A DNA stretch of 15,383 nucleotides from an uncultured Clostridia bacterium (lineage in GTDB: Bacteria; Bacillota; Clostridia; Oscillospirales; Ruminococcaceae), in contig CALLQM010000090.1 of assembly GCA_938014855.1 (NCBI GenBank), positions 1 to 15,383 on the forward strand, written 5' to 3'. The position numbers and the translations under genes are program-made. Positions within the stretch are counted from its first letter, which is position 1. Every line of letters starts with the position of its first letter. The notes beneath the pieces are model-generated. The model searched no databases. It saw nothing but the letters and a program-made list of their open reading frames with translations, and was not told the DNA's origin. This document shows, piece by piece, positions 14,384 to 15,383 of this stretch.

Positions 14384-15383
14384 TTAGTCGTTTTTGATTG
14401 CTGCCTGAGCTGCCGCAAGACGTGCAATCGGCACACGGAACGGTGAGCAGGAAACATAATCAAGACCGACTCTATGGCAGAATTCGACGGATGTCGGGTC
14501 GCCGCCGTGTTCGCCGCAGATGCCAAGATGGATATCCGGGCGGGTTTCACGGCCGAGTTTTGCCGCCATTTCAACCAGTTTGCCGACACCGTTCTGATCA
14601 AGGTGTGCAAATGGGTCGAATTCATAAATCTTGTTGTCGTAATAGTAGCCAAGGAACTTGCCGGCATCGTCGCGGCTGAATCCAAAGGTCATCTGAGTCA
14701 AGTCGTTGGTTCCGAAGCTGAAGAATTCTGCCTCTTGAGCAATTTCGTCAGCGGTCAGAGCGGCACGCGGAATTTCGATCATGGTACCTACTTCATAGGT
14801 CATATCGATTCCAGCTTCCTTGATGAGACGATCAGCGGTAGCAACAACCACGTCTTTGACAAATTTGAGCTCCTTGATTTCGCCAACCAGCGGGATCATG
14901 ATCTGCGGAGCAATCTTGTACTGACCTTTCTTGGTCACATTGATTGCCGCATTGATGACCGCAGTGGTCTGCATTTCTGCAATTTCCGGATAGGACACAG
15001 CCAAACGGCATCCACGGTGACCCATCATCGGGTTGAATTCATGCAGACTGCTGATGACAGCTTTCAGGCGCTGAACGGTAATGCCCAGTTCTTTTGCAAT
15101 TTCCTGAATGTCTTCTTCTTTGGTAGGCAGGAACTCATGCAGCGGCGGGTCGAGGAAACGAATAACCACCGGGCAGCCTTCCATTGCTTCATAAATTCCT
15201 TCGAAGTCGCTCTGCTGATACGGCAGAATCTTCGCCAGTGCTTTTTTGCGTTCATCCGTTGTTTCAGAAACGATCATTTCACGCATTGCTTTAATGCGGT
15301 CGCCCTCAAAGAACATGTGCTCGGTACGGCACAGGCCGATGCCTTCTGCACCAAAAGAGTGTCCCTGTTTGGCGTCACGCGGG
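14384..15383 (-). CDS. ppdK: Pyruvate, phosphate dikinase, C-terminal part, cut by window edge
   Basis: About 333 C-terminal residues. The enzyme interconverts pyruvate + ATP + Pi and PEP + AMP + PPi. The frame is open to the window edge, so the methionine at 15316 is internal. Visible are SFGAEGIGLCRTEHMFF at the entry to the PEP/pyruvate barrel, GHRGCRLAVSYPEI, GTNDLTQMTFGFSRDD, and the catalytic-cysteine motif ICGEHGGDP followed by the YVSCSPFRVPIARLAAAQA end. The phosphohistidine and ATP-grasp domains are outside the window. Two hairpins follow the stop. Confidence 0.96.
   Translation of the reverse strand, partial: PRDAKQGHSFGAEGIGLCRTEHMFFEGDRIKAMREMIVSETTDERKKALAKILPYQQSDFEGIYEAMEGCPVVIRFLDPPLHEFLPTKEEDIQEIAKELGITVQRLKAVISSLHEFNPMMGHRGCRLAVSYPEIAEMQTTAVINAAINVTKKGQYKIAPQIMIPLVGEIKELKFVKDVVVATADRLIKEAGIDMTYEVGTMIEIPRAALTADEIAQEAEFFSFGTNDLTQMTFGFSRDDAGKFLGYYYDNKIYEFDPFAHLDQNGVGKLVEMAAKLGRETRPDIHLGICGEHGGDPTSVEFCHRVGLDYVSCSPFRVPIARLAAAQAAIKND

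Overview
The window is ordinary low-to-mid GC Clostridia (Firmicutes) DNA. The gene families, the cysteine desulfurase-thiI pairing, class B sortases, SpoIID- and SpoIIQ-type sporulation domains and Ser/Glu-rich extracellular linkers suggest a spore-forming Oscillospiraceae/Ruminococcaceae-like anaerobe. That assignment is inference from gene content; no rRNA or other marker is present.

Layout. Left arm, plus strand: the 3' end of a cysteine desulfurase, then thiI (tRNA 4-thiouridine synthesis), then a very long ORF (1526-5398, 1290 aa). This ORF joins in one frame a CinA-type protein, a membrane-anchored class B sortase, a long Ala/Ser/Pro/Glu linker with PSSSE repeats, and a SpoIID/LytB lytic-transglycosylase domain. 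A strong terminator closes the unit. A second class B sortase follows with its own extended -10 promoter and a terminator, then a serine-acetyltransferase-like hexapeptide enzyme.

Middle, convergent from a shared bidirectional terminator near 7312-7340: a minus-strand SpoIIQ-like M23/LytM membrane protein with a sigmaF-like sequence upstream, then two half-size TauE/SafE transporter genes overlapping by GTGA.

Right arm, minus strand: a tight six-gene unit running from a clear sigmaA promoter (14225-14253) through a RodA-like SEDS gene, fhs, tsaE, tsaB, rpiB and upp to a terminator at 8971-9011. At the edge is the 3' end of pyruvate phosphate dikinase, followed by two tandem hairpins.

How the genes fit: the left arm begins with sulfur delivery for tRNA thiolation. 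The centre is a cell-envelope cluster: two sortases, a SpoIID glycan-cleaving domain, a SpoIIQ-like LytM protein and an acyltransferase. The right arm is housekeeping (elongation or division glycan polymerisation, one-carbon metabolism, t6A modification, pentose phosphate and uracil salvage). The main novelty is the CinA::sortase::SpoIID polypeptide, whose domain order agrees with a single N-in/C-out membrane topology. Its CinA-sortase junction, however, depends on one A in a five-A run: with four A's, cinA would stop just before the sortase methionine. Whether the fusion is real or a one-base error is the main thing to settle.
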